DNA from: Meles meles
Taxonomy: Eukaryota > Chordata > Mammalia > Carnivora > Mustelidae
Assembly (NCBI RefSeq): GCF_922984935.1
Contig: NC_060073.1
Span: 37,787,001-37,851,000, forward strand
Direction of reading: 5' to 3'
DNA length: 64,000 bases
Shown: positions 36,947 to 47,832 of the stretch, piece by piece
Position numbering within the stretch: the stretch's first letter is position 1
Layout of the letters: each line of letters opens with the position of its first letter
Made by a program: the position numbers and the translations under genes
The notes under the pieces: model-generated
Databases searched by the model: none
What the model was told of the DNA's origin: nothing
The model's input: only the letters and a program-made list of their open reading frames with translations

Positions 36947-38110
36947 GGGAAAAGATTTTTTTTAAATTTTTATTTAAAGATATTTGCCACACATTCCATT
37001 AATTTCAGGTCTACGGTATAGTGATTTAACATCTCTGTATGTTACCCCGGCTCACCACAAGTTCTGCTGCTATCTGTCACCCTACAACACAATTATAATA
37101 TCACTGACTGCATTCCTTACACGCTGTCTTTTATTCCCATGACTTATCCATGACTGTAAGCCTGTATAGCCTATTCCCTTCACCCATTTTTGCTTATCTC
37201 TCCAGGCCCCTTCCCTCTGGAAATCATCAATTGTTCACTGTACTTCTAGGTCTGATTCTGTTTTGTTTGTTGGTTTATTCATTTGTTTTTTGAGGTATGG
37301 TTTTTGTTGTTGTTGTTGTTGTTGTTGTTTGGTATTCCACAAAGAGTGAAATTGTATGGCATTTGTCTTTATCTGACTGAAGTATTTCACTTAGTGTAAT
37401 ACCCTCTAGATCCATCCATGTTGTTGCAAATGGCAAGATTTCATTCTTTTTTGTAACTAATATTCTATTGTGTTGTCTGTCGTCTGTCTCTTTATCTGTC
37501 TATTACTCTTTAAAACAGATACCAAATCTTCATCCATTCATCTATTGATGGACGTTTAGATTGCTTCCACATCTTGGCTCTTATAAATAACTGCTGCAAC
37601 AAACATAAAACTGCATATATCTTTACAAATTCATGTTTTTATATTTTGAGGGAGGGAGTAAACACCCAGTAGTGCAATTATTGGATCATATGGTATTTCT
37701 ATTTTTAATTTTCTAAGAAACCTCCCAATTTGCATTCCCACCAACGGTGCATCAGGGTTCTATTTTCTTTACATCCCCACAAACACTTGTTGTTTCTTGC
37801 TAATTATTTCATTATTTCCATTGTAATCCTTTTTTAAATTGTAGTAAAAACACTAAACATGAGGTCTACTCTCATGTGATTCCTGAAAAGGTACTAAGTT
37901 TACATATGGTATTAAATAAAGGCACAAAGTTACACAGCAGATCTCTAGAATTTACTCATCTTGTATAACTGAAACATACTCACAGAACAGCGCCTCACCA
38001 GTTCTCCATCTCACCAGGCCCTAGACATCATTTTAACTCTCTATTGCTATAGGTTGGCCTATTTTAGTTACCTCATAACATGTAGGATCATGCAATATTT
38101 GCCCTTCTGT
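36947..38110 (-). repeat. old L1 fragments, 3' region
   Basis: Antisense L1 3' UTR and ORF2 end: TGTATGGCATTTGTCTTTAT, ATCCATCCATGTTGTTGC, TTCATCTATTGATGGACG and TTTGCATTCCCACCAACGG. A second 3' UTR-like block (37840-38110, with TAACATGTAGGATCATGC) follows, so at least two insertions are probably merged. A (GTT)n patch lies at 37300-37331. Confidence 0.75.
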
Positions 38111-38114
38111 TTTC

Positions 38115-38582
38115 GAAAATAGCCAGAAAAATCTTGAAAAAGAGCAAAGCAGGAGACATCACATTTCTTGATTTCAGAACACATTACAAAGTTATTATAA
38201 GTAAAATAGTATGGCAGTGGCATAAAAACAGATATGCAACCCAGTGGAACAAAACAGAGAACTCAGAAATAAACTGATGCATACATGGTCAATTTATCTT
38301 TGACAAGGGAGCCAGGACTACACAAAGGGGAAAGGATAGTCTCTTCAACAAACAGTACTGGGAAAAACAACATCTACATGCAAAAGAATGAAATTGGATC
38401 CTTATTTTGCAACATACACAGATTCAACTCAAAATGGATTAAACACCTGAACATGAGACCTGAAACCATGAAACTCCTAAGAAAAAACATTGGTGAGAGG
38501 ATTCATGACACTGGTTTTGGCCATGATTTTTGGATATGACACCAAAAGTACAAACAACAAAAGCGAAAAATAGACAAGTTTC
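38115..38582 (+). pseudogene. old L1 ORF2 C-terminal fragment
   Basis: Sense L1 text: ATTATAAGTAAAATAGTATG, GGAACAAAACAGAGAACTC, GGTCAATTTATCTTTGACAA, AAATGGATTAAACACCTGAA and CCATGAAACTCCTAAG. It corresponds to about 52720-53150 of the full-length copy. The 84-codon open frame (38285-38539) is a remnant of ORF2, not a host gene. Confidence 0.85.
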
Positions 38583-40099
38583 ATTTTTTTTTAACCTCAT
38601 TGAGACTCTTTGGCTCTGTTTTTGTTATACCATTTATAACAAAATTCTCCCTGCTGCTTTATTTCTTATCGTCATGCCCTATTTTCCCCTTACCTTACCA
38701 TTTAGACTTGATTAAAATAGTTTAAATACTTAGTTCTTTTTACTCTACATTTTCTAAACTCTCCCTGTTTTGTGTACATTTGACAAGTCCAAGTTCTGTT
38801 ATCTTCTTTCTCTTTGCTTATATATGGGCCAATAAGACCTGCTGGGGAAAAATAGCACACTCCGCAGTATGTTAGGATTATAAATGCATGACAACCATCT
38901 CAAACTGATATCTGCCTGCATTCTGTTACTATCCTATCACATCCTATTACTTTTCTCCCAACAGCCTATTTTATCTCTCAGCAACTGCTTTGCACCTTCT
39001 CTTCTCTCTTCAAACTATATTTTCTCCCTTCTAGCCTTCACATTATCCTCCACGTTTTCAGTAGAAAAGCTCGTATTCTATTACTAGAGCATTTAGCCAT
39101 CAACTGGAACCCTTAACTTTTTTTTTTCCTAATGCAGAACCCTCAACTTTTACTGTTAAACCTACATACATCACTGCAACTGGACTCTTACTCTTCTTTT
39201 TCCTTACTTTTTAATGTGGGAGCTGGGAGCTGTCCTCCTTCCATGTCAATCCTGCCTCCACCTGCACCCCGGATGTCATATTCATTCATCACCTCAGGCT
39301 GTAACAGTATGTTTCGCTCATTCTCTTCCATCTGTATGGTCAACCTCTTCCTCACCATTGTGAAAATCCACATGGATTTGAACATTAGGGTGTGTAAGGA
39401 TTCTTACACTGCACATGTGAAATAAAAATGGACCAAAAAACCTTACCTGTCCAACTCATTTTGATCCCCTATTGTGATCCTCTCCCCCCTCCATCACAGC
39501 CAGTATGCCCACATACATATATGCACTGCATGTTTTTATTTCTTCTCGTTCATCAGGCCAGTCTGGCTGCATGCCAACAACTCTCACTAATGTTACTGTT
39601 GGTCTGTTTGTCTCTGAATACATTGGATGATTTTAATTGCCATTTTCCTCAAACTTTTGGTAGCATTAAACACTATTAACTGCTTTATCAATCTTGAAAA
39701 AAATTAATTGTAAAGATAGCATATTCTTTTCATTTTCCTCCTGCATCTCTGGCTTTTTCTGTTGGCTACTACAAAAACCTTTCTGAGATACCATTTCCCT
39801 TGATTCCTACAATAAAGCCTGACAAAACAAATACCCAATTTTCATAACCCTTGTTGCAGCTTGATGTTGCCAAATTATACACAGCTATTAAGTTCTGGCA
39901 AATGTAATATAGACAGAAGTCTCTGAGTAAGGTCACATTTGACATTGACCTTTATGCCCTTCCCTGACATTCCACTTTTTAAAGATGACAGCAGTTATCC
40001 TAATATATGAGTATAAATCCCATATTCTAAGGATTTGAGGGCAGAAAAATAGAAGATGTCTAGATTTTTTGACATTTTTAAATAAATGCTGCAGCCTTG
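38583..40099. other. no gene seen
   Basis: Pyrimidine-rich unique sequence. Open frames up to 97 codons (39132-39425, +) are low-complexity, Leu/Ser-rich and unrecognised. Confidence 0.55.
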
Positions 40100-40560
40100 G
40101 ATCACATATTGCCAGATTCTTTATTAAGCAAGACACTGCTCCTACTATACTGTGTAATAGGAGCCACACCCCATTGGTCTCTTTTCAGTTTCTTGCATAT
40201 GTCATATTCTCATCTGCCTCTGTACATATTTTTCTTTCTTCCTAAAATTCTTTCCCATTCCCATACTCTGAAACTTTTTGGTACTACTCATCTTCATATC
40301 TCATTTGATATTTGACTCTCCTGGAAGTCTTTTATGTTCCTTCAAGTAAGTTTCCCTGTCACATGCACTTATAGTTTATTCTTTCATGGTGTTGTATAAT
40401 TTCACATGTCTGTGACTGACTAGCGTCCAACTTCCCACTAGACTGTAAGATTTCTGAAACTCAGGCCTGTGCTTCTCTTTCTTCATCTTTGTTTCCCTAC
40501 CACAGAAACCTGTATCTGGCATGCAGAAAGTATTCAGTAAATAATTGCTGACAAAATTGA
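40100..40560 (+). repeat. L2 (LINE-2) 3' fragment
   Basis: Sense L2 motifs: AAAATTCTTTCCCATTCCCA, CTAGACTGTAAGATTTCTGA, TTTGTTTCCCTACCACAGAA and AGTATTCAGTAAATAATTGC. The left limit is vague. Confidence 0.65.
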
Positions 40561-40659
40561 AATAGAGTGATATTGAACTCCCCTTAGAAATGGAACTCTC
40601 CCTTTTTAAGTTTCCTAGAATCCACATTATTTACCTTCGCTGTATATCAAATTTTTTAA

Positions 40660-41170
40660 ACATTATAATTTTCACTTTTTCCCTTTTAATTGCAGTGCAG
40701 TTGAGAAATAAAAATTGCATATAATTAAAATGTGTAATATGATATCTTGATATACATATAATGTGGAATGATTAGTGCAATCAAGCTAATTAACGTATCT
40801 ATCACATCACATAGTTACAATTCTTTTTTGTGGTGAAATCAACTCTTAACCAATTTTACATGTACCATACAGTATTATAAACCATTGCCACCATGTGGTA
40901 CATTAGATCTTTAAACTTACTCATCCCTCAGAAGTGAACTGTTGTACCCTTTGAGAAACATCTGCCCATTTCCCACCCCACTCCTCAGCCCCTAGAAACT
41001 ATCACTGTCCTCTCTGCTTTTATGAGTTCAATTTTTTTAGATTCCACATATAAATGAGATCATGCAGTATTTGTTTTTCTGGGGCTGGCTTAGTCTACTA
41101 AGCATAATGTTCCCCAGGTTCAACATTGTTATTGGAAATGGCATGATTTTCTTCTTTTTTCAGGCTCTAT
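40660..41170 (-). repeat. old L1 3' UTR fragment
   Basis: Antisense: TAATTAACGTATCTATCACA, TGTACCCTTTGAGAAACAT, TTTTAGATTCCACATATAAA and GAGATCATGCAGTATTTGT. Typical L1MA/MB 3' UTR text. Confidence 0.75.
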
Positions 41171-42385
41171 CAGTTTTTTAAAGTATACGATTATAAATAC
41201 TCTCCAAAACTGCACAGGGAAAGGGATTCTGAGATAGAATTTAGCATGCAGGACTTTTTATTAGGGAGTGCCCTTGAGATCATTACCTTCATAAGTGAAT
41301 GGAAGGAAACAGGCATGGACAGATGAAGTCAGGGGAAACTGTGGTATAAGTCCAGTGAAAATTCTGGCCAAATCCTAGATACGTTGGGAGCTAGCAGGGC
41401 ACATCAGTTGGGCTGAGATGGGCTTGCTTTTATCACGTACTATCTATCAATCATTGGACATAAGAGTAGTCAAATCAGATTACCGTGAAATCAAAAGCAG
41501 CTTCAGTTTTGGTGCCTTCAGAGAGCCTCTTTTGACTTGGTTAACTTACTCTGAGTTATCTTTCCTGCTGTATGAACCTCCATGGAATTTTGGGTCCTTC
41601 ATTAAGTATTCTTTCCTAGCAGTAGTGGCCTTAGATAGAACAGGTGAAGGAATGTATATTGAGTTTATTGTGTATATTGAATTTGGACAAAATCTGTGGC
41701 CTTTACCTGTGTCCTAGAAATAGACTCTGAAGTGTTGTGTGCAGGAAGATTATGCAGAGACCTTCTAGAACAATGCCTGTGAAGGAAGGAAGGAAGTGGG
41801 ATGTGGCAGAGGGGAAATTTAATTATGAAACAGGTGTCACAAAGTTTCCATCCAGTCCCAGAGGTAATAAGAAGCTGGCATGACCCTTCAGAATTTTTCT
41901 CACTAATGCTACCTTTGCATCTCCGCATCAGCCACTCATACATTGGATGAGGGCTACCTCCTGGGATCACACAGGCCCTTGGGAGACAATTCTTTTGAAT
42001 CATCTCTAAGTTCCCATTCTTTCCATACACTAATAGACATGGCAGCCAGTACTTTTTGTTAAGTGTTACATTTTATTAGCTTCTCTTTTAAACTTAAAAT
42101 AATAACAAAACCCATTAATAGTTTCTATATAATATCTAGCCATACTGCTTTATTTTAGTTCTTCAAATGTATGGAATTCTTCCTAGCCATCAGGACTTTT
42201 TGAACCTACTGTCATTCTGCCTAAAAATGTTGAAAAATTTAATATTATCTAGAGAGAAATGATTTGAATCATATTTCAAATCCACCTTTTTGGTGTAGTA
42301 AAATGGAGTGCTAAGCTAAATCAAAGACAGCAAGGGTCTCTTGGTTCTAAAACATTATTATTTGGTTTTGGTAATAAAGCTCCTT
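41171..42385. other. no gene seen; 121-codon open frame
   Basis: The longest frame (41665-42030, minus, 121 codons) has no recognisable domain. The 41210-41420 part reads like an old interspersed repeat that I cannot name. Confidence 0.5.
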
Positions 42386-42403
42386 AAAAATGTTACTAAA
42401 GGG

Positions 42404-42607
42404 GGCACCTGAGTGGCTCAGTGGGTTAAAGCCTCTGCCTTCAGCTCGGGTCATGATCTCAGGGTCCTGGGATCGAGCCCCGCATCGGGCTCTCTGCTCA
42501 GCGGGGAGCCTGTTTCCTCCTTCCTCCCTCTGCCTCTCTGCCTACTTGTGACCTCTGTCTGTCAAATAAATAAATTAAAAAAAAAATTAAAAAAAAAAAA
42601 AGAAAGA
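42404..42607 (+). mobile_element. CAN-SINE, mustelid type
   Basis: A perfect 17-bp target-site duplication AAAAATGTTACTAAAGG lies at 42386-42402 and 42608-42624. The second copy abuts the next SINE, so the insertion went in at or beside the 5' end of an older SINE. Confidence 0.95.
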
Positions 42608-42621
42608 AAAAATGTTACTAA

Positions 42622-42818
42622 AGGGCACCTGGGTGGTTAAGCATCTACGTTTGGCTCGGGTCATAATCCCAGGGTCCTGGGATCAAGTGCCATGTCAGGG
42701 TCCCTGCTCAGTGGGGAGCCCACTTCTCCCTCTTCCTCTGTCCCTCTCCCCAACTCATGCTCTCACTCTTGTTTTCTCAAATAAATAAAATATTTTAAAA
42801 ATTTTTAAAAATTAAAAA
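42622..42818 (+). mobile_element. CAN-SINE, old, head deletion
   Basis: GGGCACCTGGGTGGTTAAGC lacks the usual GGCTCAGT segment between GGTGG and TTAAG. The middle is the older CTCATGCTCTCACTC form and the tail is A/T-rich to about 42818. Confidence 0.88.
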
Positions 42819-42839
42819 AAGGTATGAGAAAAGATCTCT

Positions 42840-43405
42840 CATATTAAAATATAATTTTTTTTTAAATTAGGTACAATTTAATTTTTATTATTTTTTAAAA
42901 ATTGTTATTTAAATTCAATTTAATTAACATGTAGTGTATTATTAGTTTCAAGACTAGGATTTAGGCATTCATCAGTTGCATAAAACACCTAGTGCTCATT
43001 ACATTGAGTGCCTCCTTAATGCCCATCACGCAGTTACCCCATCTTACCACCCACCTCCCCTCCAGCAACCCTCAATTTGTTTCCTATAGTCAAGAGTCTC
43101 TTATGGTTTGCCTCCCTCTCTGTTTTTATATTATTTTTCCTTTCCTTCCCCTGTGTTCATGATTTGTTTCTTAATTTCTACATACGAGTGAAAACATATG
43201 GTATTTGTCTTCCTCTGACTGACTTATTTCTCTTAGCATAATACCCTCGAGTTCCATCCACGTGGTTACAAATGGCAAGTTCCATTCTTTTTGATGGCTG
43301 AGTAATATTCCATTGTCTATATAAACCATGTCTTTTTTACCCATTCATCTGTCAATGGACATTTGGGCTCTCTCCATATTTTAGGTATTGTGGACATTGT
43401 GATTT
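42840..43405 (-). repeat. carnivore-type L1 fragment, 3' UTR and ORF2 end
   Basis: Antisense text: CCTAGTGCTCATTACATTGA, GCCCATCACGCAGTTACCCC, TATGGTATTTGTCTTCCTCT, ATAATACCCTCGAGTTCCAT and TATTCCATTGTCTATATAAA. Less diverged than the other L1 fragments in the window. Confidence 0.85.
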
Positions 43406-44158
43406 AATTTTTTAAATGAAAATATTTTCTTTAACTTACTAGGATGTATTGTTAAACTTAGAATAAGCACATTATAACCATTTGGCCTCTTTATTTCAGG
43501 TCCATTTAAGAGATTTATTTTTCTCTATTAATGGGTTTTCCTTATACTCTTGAAATATTTCACAGTCCCAAACAAAATTGGCTCAGTTTATTTTGCTATT
43601 GCTTTATAGAAATATATTTTTTTCTGCCAAAAGGCAATATTCTCAGAGCTCTTACTTAGAGTAAGCAGTTTATATTTACATCCTAACTCAAACTGTTTGT
43701 GGTAGACAGGGGTTTTGTGCACTTTCTATGATTCCATCAACTATCCCTTCTTGGTTTTGCTCTTGTTCTTGTTCTTTCTCTTTGTCTGTATTCCACCCAT
43801 TCTGAGTTGCCCATCGGCTTTCAGATTTGAATAAAGCCTAGCACGGTAGGGTGTGAGATCTGACATACAGAGCATCCACTGAAGCAAGCTTTGGATGGAA
43901 ACATGAAGTGCAGAGGAGTTAATTTCCTATGGAGTGAGCATTAAACAGTGAGGAATAGGAGATGGGAGGGACCCTGGTGGATACATTCTCAGTTTGAATT
44001 GGTTTCTCTCTACAGTCCATATGGAAAATGTCCATGGGCCAAGTGAATGCACCTACAAAATCACCTGCTGTTCTTGTCCTAGAGTATCATGCAGCAGAAG
44101 CCACCAAGGTCATGCATCACAGCACTTTTTCTTGCCTCTCATCTTTTTTTTTTTTTGA
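43406..44158. other. no gene seen
   Basis: Unique sequence with only short open frames. Confidence 0.55.
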
Positions 44159-44690
44159 GTCATTTCACTATTTTATCGCCTTATATTATATTTTTATTGA
44201 CTACATTTGACATGTAACATTGTGGAAGTTTAAAGTAGGCAGTGTTACCTTGATACATTTATATATTGCTGATGTAGTAATATTGTCACATTACATCATT
44301 ATAATGCAATATTATTATCTATTTTCATTATACTGTACACTATATCTCTTTGGCTTATTTAGTACTCATTTTTTAAATATTTTATTTATTTGACAGACAG
44401 AGATCACAACTAGGCAGAGAGGCGCAGAGAGAGAGAGGAGGAAGCAGGCTCCCTGCAGAGCAGAGAGCCCGATGCGGGGCTCAATCCCAGGACCCTGGGT
44501 TTATGACCTGAGCCGAAGGCAGAGGCTTTAACCCACTGAGCCACCCAGGTGCCCCGCAAGTTTATACTCTTAAACATCACTCTTATCCCCCACTTTTGCC
44601 CCCCAAATCCTCTGTTAACCACCATTTTATTCTGCTTTTACAAGTCTTACTTTTTTAGATTCCACATATAAAGTCACCTTAATATTACTG
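44159..44690 (-). repeat. old L1 3' UTR fragment, split by a SINE
   Basis: GACATGTAACATTGTGGAAG, TTAACCACCATTTTATTCTG and TTAGATTCCACATATAAAG are antisense L1 3' UTR motifs. The SINE at 44369-44555 lies between them. Confidence 0.7.
44369..44555 (-). mobile_element. CAN-SINE, mustelid type
   Basis: TGACAGACAGAGATCACAAC body; head at the right end (CACCCAGGTGCCCC). The target-site duplication is unclear (TTTAGTACTC against TTTATACTC). Confidence 0.93.
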
Positions 44691-44798
44691 CATTGACGCT
44701 TTTATTTTTATGGTACAGATTTCCAGGATCTAAATTACTATATCAACTGAGAGGCATCTTTAAATTAACATATGTTCATGTCATTAAAATGCCAACAT

Positions 44799-45001
44799 TG
44801 GGTGCCTGGGTGTCTCAGTCGATTAAGCATCTGCCTTCAGCTCAGATCATGGTCCCAGAGTCCTGCATCAGGCTCCCGGCTCAACAGGGAGTCTGCTTCT
44901 CCTTCTGCCTCTCATGTGCCTCCCAGCTTGTGTGCTCTTTCTCCCTCACTGTCTCTCTCTCAAAAAAATAAATAAAATTTTAAAAAATAATAAAAAATAA
45001 A
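44799..45001 (+). mobile_element. CAN-SINE, older
   Basis: Head TTGGGTGCCTGGGTGTCTCA; the GGGATCGAGCC block is shortened. Imperfect flanking AAAATGCCAACA / AAAGTGCTAACA. Confidence 0.9.
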
Positions 45002-45064
45002 GTGCTAACATATTTCAGTATTTTTGCCGTATTTACTCAAAGCATATATAAAAAGATGCATTTA

Positions 45065-45246
45065 TCTGAGAGAAAGAAAGAGAGCAGGAGCCCTGGGTTG
45101 GGGGGGGAGGGGCGGAGGACGACAGAGTCCCAAGCAGACTCTTCGCTGAGCAGAGCCCATTGCAGGGCCCAGTCCCATGACCCTGAGATCATGACCCCAG
45201 CCAAAATCAAGAGAAGCTCAACCAACTACACCATCCAGGCAGCCCT
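45065..45246 (-). mobile_element. CAN-SINE, old
   Basis: Diverged minus-strand copy: GAGAGAAAGAAAGAGAGCAG, GACCCTGAGATCATGACCCC and a right end CATCCAGGCAGCCC. It carries an internal G-run (45100-45113). Confidence 0.82.
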
Positions 45247-45930
45247 ACTCAAGATATTTTTTAAGAGATAAAATAATGTATTTACAGTTGGAGTTCTCTT
45301 TATGCCTCTTCAGAGTCCTTTACTAGAAGCAACCACTACCCTAAAGGTAGAGTGTATTTTTCCCATCCACGTTTTATGCCTTTGCTACACATATGTTTAT
45401 TCACAGGCAAATATTGTTCTGTGAATTGTTCAAATGTGCATGAGTGTTATCATATTACACATATATTTCTGTACCTTGCAGTTTTTCTGAGTATCTTCTT
45501 AGAATATCTACACACCAATAAGTATCTACCACAAAAATATGTTTAATCTATTTCAGTAATTTTAACACCTACATAGCATTCAGAGACTGTTTTCTGCCTT
45601 TCGAATTTGTATTGTGTTGAAGCTTCTGTAAGAGGCCACACATAATGAATTACATCTACATTCAGAACATAAAAGACATTAGGCAAACAGCCATCTGTTC
45701 ATTTCTTGTTGTTCTTATGCAAATAATTTAGTGCGATCATTTATCTGAAATTCAGACAAAATACAGATTTCAAGAAAAAAAAAGAAACAATTATATATTC
45801 TCAAAAAGTAAAGATAATGCTCAGAAAGTCACGTAGCTACAAGGGACTTAGGAGTATCTCTCTTCTTTTTGCAAGCCTTTGAAATTGGTTTGGGTGTCTC
45901 TCCTTCTCAGCACAGCATCACACTTTTATT
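45247..45930. other. no gene seen
   Basis: 45290-45600 resembles an old L1/L2-type 3' region (GAAGCAACCACTACCCTAAA, ATATTGTTCTGTGAATTGTT) but is too diverged to assign. The rest is unique. Confidence 0.45.
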
Positions 45931-45942
45931 TAGAAACAGGAG

Positions 45943-46153
45943 TCTAGGGGTGCCTGGGTGGCTCAGAGGGTTAAAGCCTCTGCCTTCGGCTCAGGTCATG
46001 ATCTCAGGGTCCTAGGATCAAGCCCCGAATCGGGCTCTCTGCTCAGCGGGGAGCCTGCTTCCTCCTCTCTCTCTCTCTGCCTCCCTCTCTGCCTACTTGT
46101 GATCTCTGTCTGTCAAATAAATAAATAAAATCTTTTAAAAAAAAGAAAAGAAA
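45943..46153 (+). mobile_element. CAN-SINE, mustelid type
   Basis: Near-consensus copy with an (AAAAG)n extended tail. The target-site duplication AGAAACAGGAG lies at 45932-45942 and 46154-46164; GGGGTGCCTGGGTGGCTCAG starts at 45948. Confidence 0.96.
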
Positions 46154-46477
46154 AGAAACAGGAGGCTACTCACTCCTCTATTCAGTTCTTAACACCTAAC
46201 TTCCTACCCTCTTTTTCTATTCTTGTTTTGCTATGTGTATATTAATTTTTCTCTCCAGACAGAATGCCCCTTTTGGCTTTTCAGCAGAAGTTAATTCCTT
46301 CTACCTCCCTGCCCAAGGCAGCAAAGTCAGATTCTGAGTGAGCCTGGGTTCTGGAATCAGTCTCATTCTCTGCTATCCTGATCTTTGGGTTGGGGCAAGG
46401 TACTTTATTTCTCCATGTTTCAGTCTAGTCATATATAAAATGTAAAAATGATACCTTCTTCAAAGAGTATGATAAGA

Positions 46478-46676
46478 GGGGCGCCTGAGTGGCTCAGTGG
46501 GTTAAAGCCTCTGCCTTCGGCTCAGGTCATGATCCCAGGGTCCTGGGATCGAGCCCCACATCGGGCTCTCTGCTCCGTGGGGAGCCTGCTTCCTCCTCTC
46601 TCTCTGCCTGCCTCTCTGCCTGCCTCTCTGCCTAGTTGTGATTTCTCTCTGTCAAATAAATAAAATATTTAAAAAA
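46478..46676 (+). mobile_element. CAN-SINE, mustelid type
   Basis: A perfect 16-bp target-site duplication AAAGAGTATGATAAGA lies at 46462-46477 and 46677-46692. CTGCCTGCCTCT is repeated once more than in most copies. Confidence 0.98.
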
Positions 46677-47029
46677 AAAGAGTATGATAAGAAGAATAGA
46701 TTTTAGCTATGGTCATTCTTAAGCAACTCAGGCAGGGTATAAGCTTAAGCCAAATTTTGTTTCATAATCCAGTTCCACATTTAGCTTTTACTCTTACTGT
46801 TGACACTGAGTAAATCATAATTTCTACAATCTCAGTCTTTTAGTTTATACATAGGAAGGTTAATGTGCACTTAATGTTTTTTTAAGTAACATGCAAAATA
46901 GGATTAGAGTTTGTTGAACACTTAATAAATGCAAATTTTTGCCTTGTTCTTTCTGAAGAGAGGCATGTAGTAAGTTAGAGAGATTTCAGTTCTGATGAAG
47001 GAAAGTGATGACCATGAGATGGGCTTTAT

Positions 47030-47415
47030 TTGGGTAATTCCATGCTAGGTGTATTTCCAAGAGAATAAAAACATGATGTCCACATAAAAACTTACACATG
47101 AATGTTCAGCCTTATTCATAATAGCCAAAACTGCTCAAATGTTCATCAGGTGAGGAATGGAAACATAATAATGCTGTATCCATATAATGAACTATCATTT
47201 GGCCACCAAAAAAAAAAAAAAAAGTAATAATGACATCTGATATATACTACACTATGGATGAATCTTGAAAGAATATATTAAGTGAAAGAAGCTAGTTAAA
47301 ACATATGGACAGATATTGTGTGATTCCATTTATATGAAATGTCTAGAATAGGTAAAATATGGAGAGAAAGTAGTGGCTGCCTAAGGTTGGGGATATAGTA
47401 GAAATTAGAAATTGA
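47030..47415 (+). repeat. old L1 3' fragment
   Basis: Sense text of the ORF2 end and 3' UTR: TTATTCATAATAGCCAAAAC, CATATAATGAACTATCATTT, TATGGATGAATCTTGAAAGA and TGTGTGATTCCATTTATATG. An A17 run interrupts it at 47208-47224. Confidence 0.82.
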
Positions 47416-47464
47416 TACCTGAAGGTTCCAGCTAAGGTTGCTCTGCTACCACATTAGGTTCCTT

Positions 47465-47818
47465 GCTATTACCTAATCATGTCAAGTGCCCTTCAATTTC
47501 AGGATCTTTGCACAGGATGTCTTCTTTGCCCGGAATACCCTCCCACCTGTTACTTACATGTCTAGCCCCTCAATCTATTTGGGTTTCTTTTAAAATGTCA
47601 CCTCTTTGGAGAGTCCTTTCTCTAAAAGATTGTATAAAATATCTCCTACTCGGGCAATATTCCCTAATTCTGCCTTATGTTTTTGGTTTTGTTTTTTAAC
47701 TTAGCCTTATCTGACATCATATAACTTAGTTATTTTTATATTTTTATATTTATTTACTTATGCCTCCCACCTCTTGAATTAAATGATTCTGTGTTTTCAC
47801 CAAGTTATGTGTGACATT
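47465..47818 (+). repeat. L2 (LINE-2) 3' fragment
   Basis: Sense L2: GATCTTTGCACAGGATGTCT, TTAAAATGTCACCTCTTTGG and a TTATTTTTATATTTATTTAC segment. The full-length L1 is inserted at its right end. Confidence 0.75.
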
Positions 47819-47832
47819 AAAAAAGTGTCTGG
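47819..47832. repeat. target-site duplication of the full-length L1 (left)
   Basis: AAAAAAGTGTCTGG, repeated at 54316-54329. With the two preceding bases the site reads TT/AAAA, the preferred target of the L1 endonuclease. Confidence 0.95.

Noticed and set aside
38285..38539. 84-codon open frame as a possible small gene
   Set aside because: It aligns with the C-terminal part of L1 ORF2 and sits in a decayed L1 fragment.
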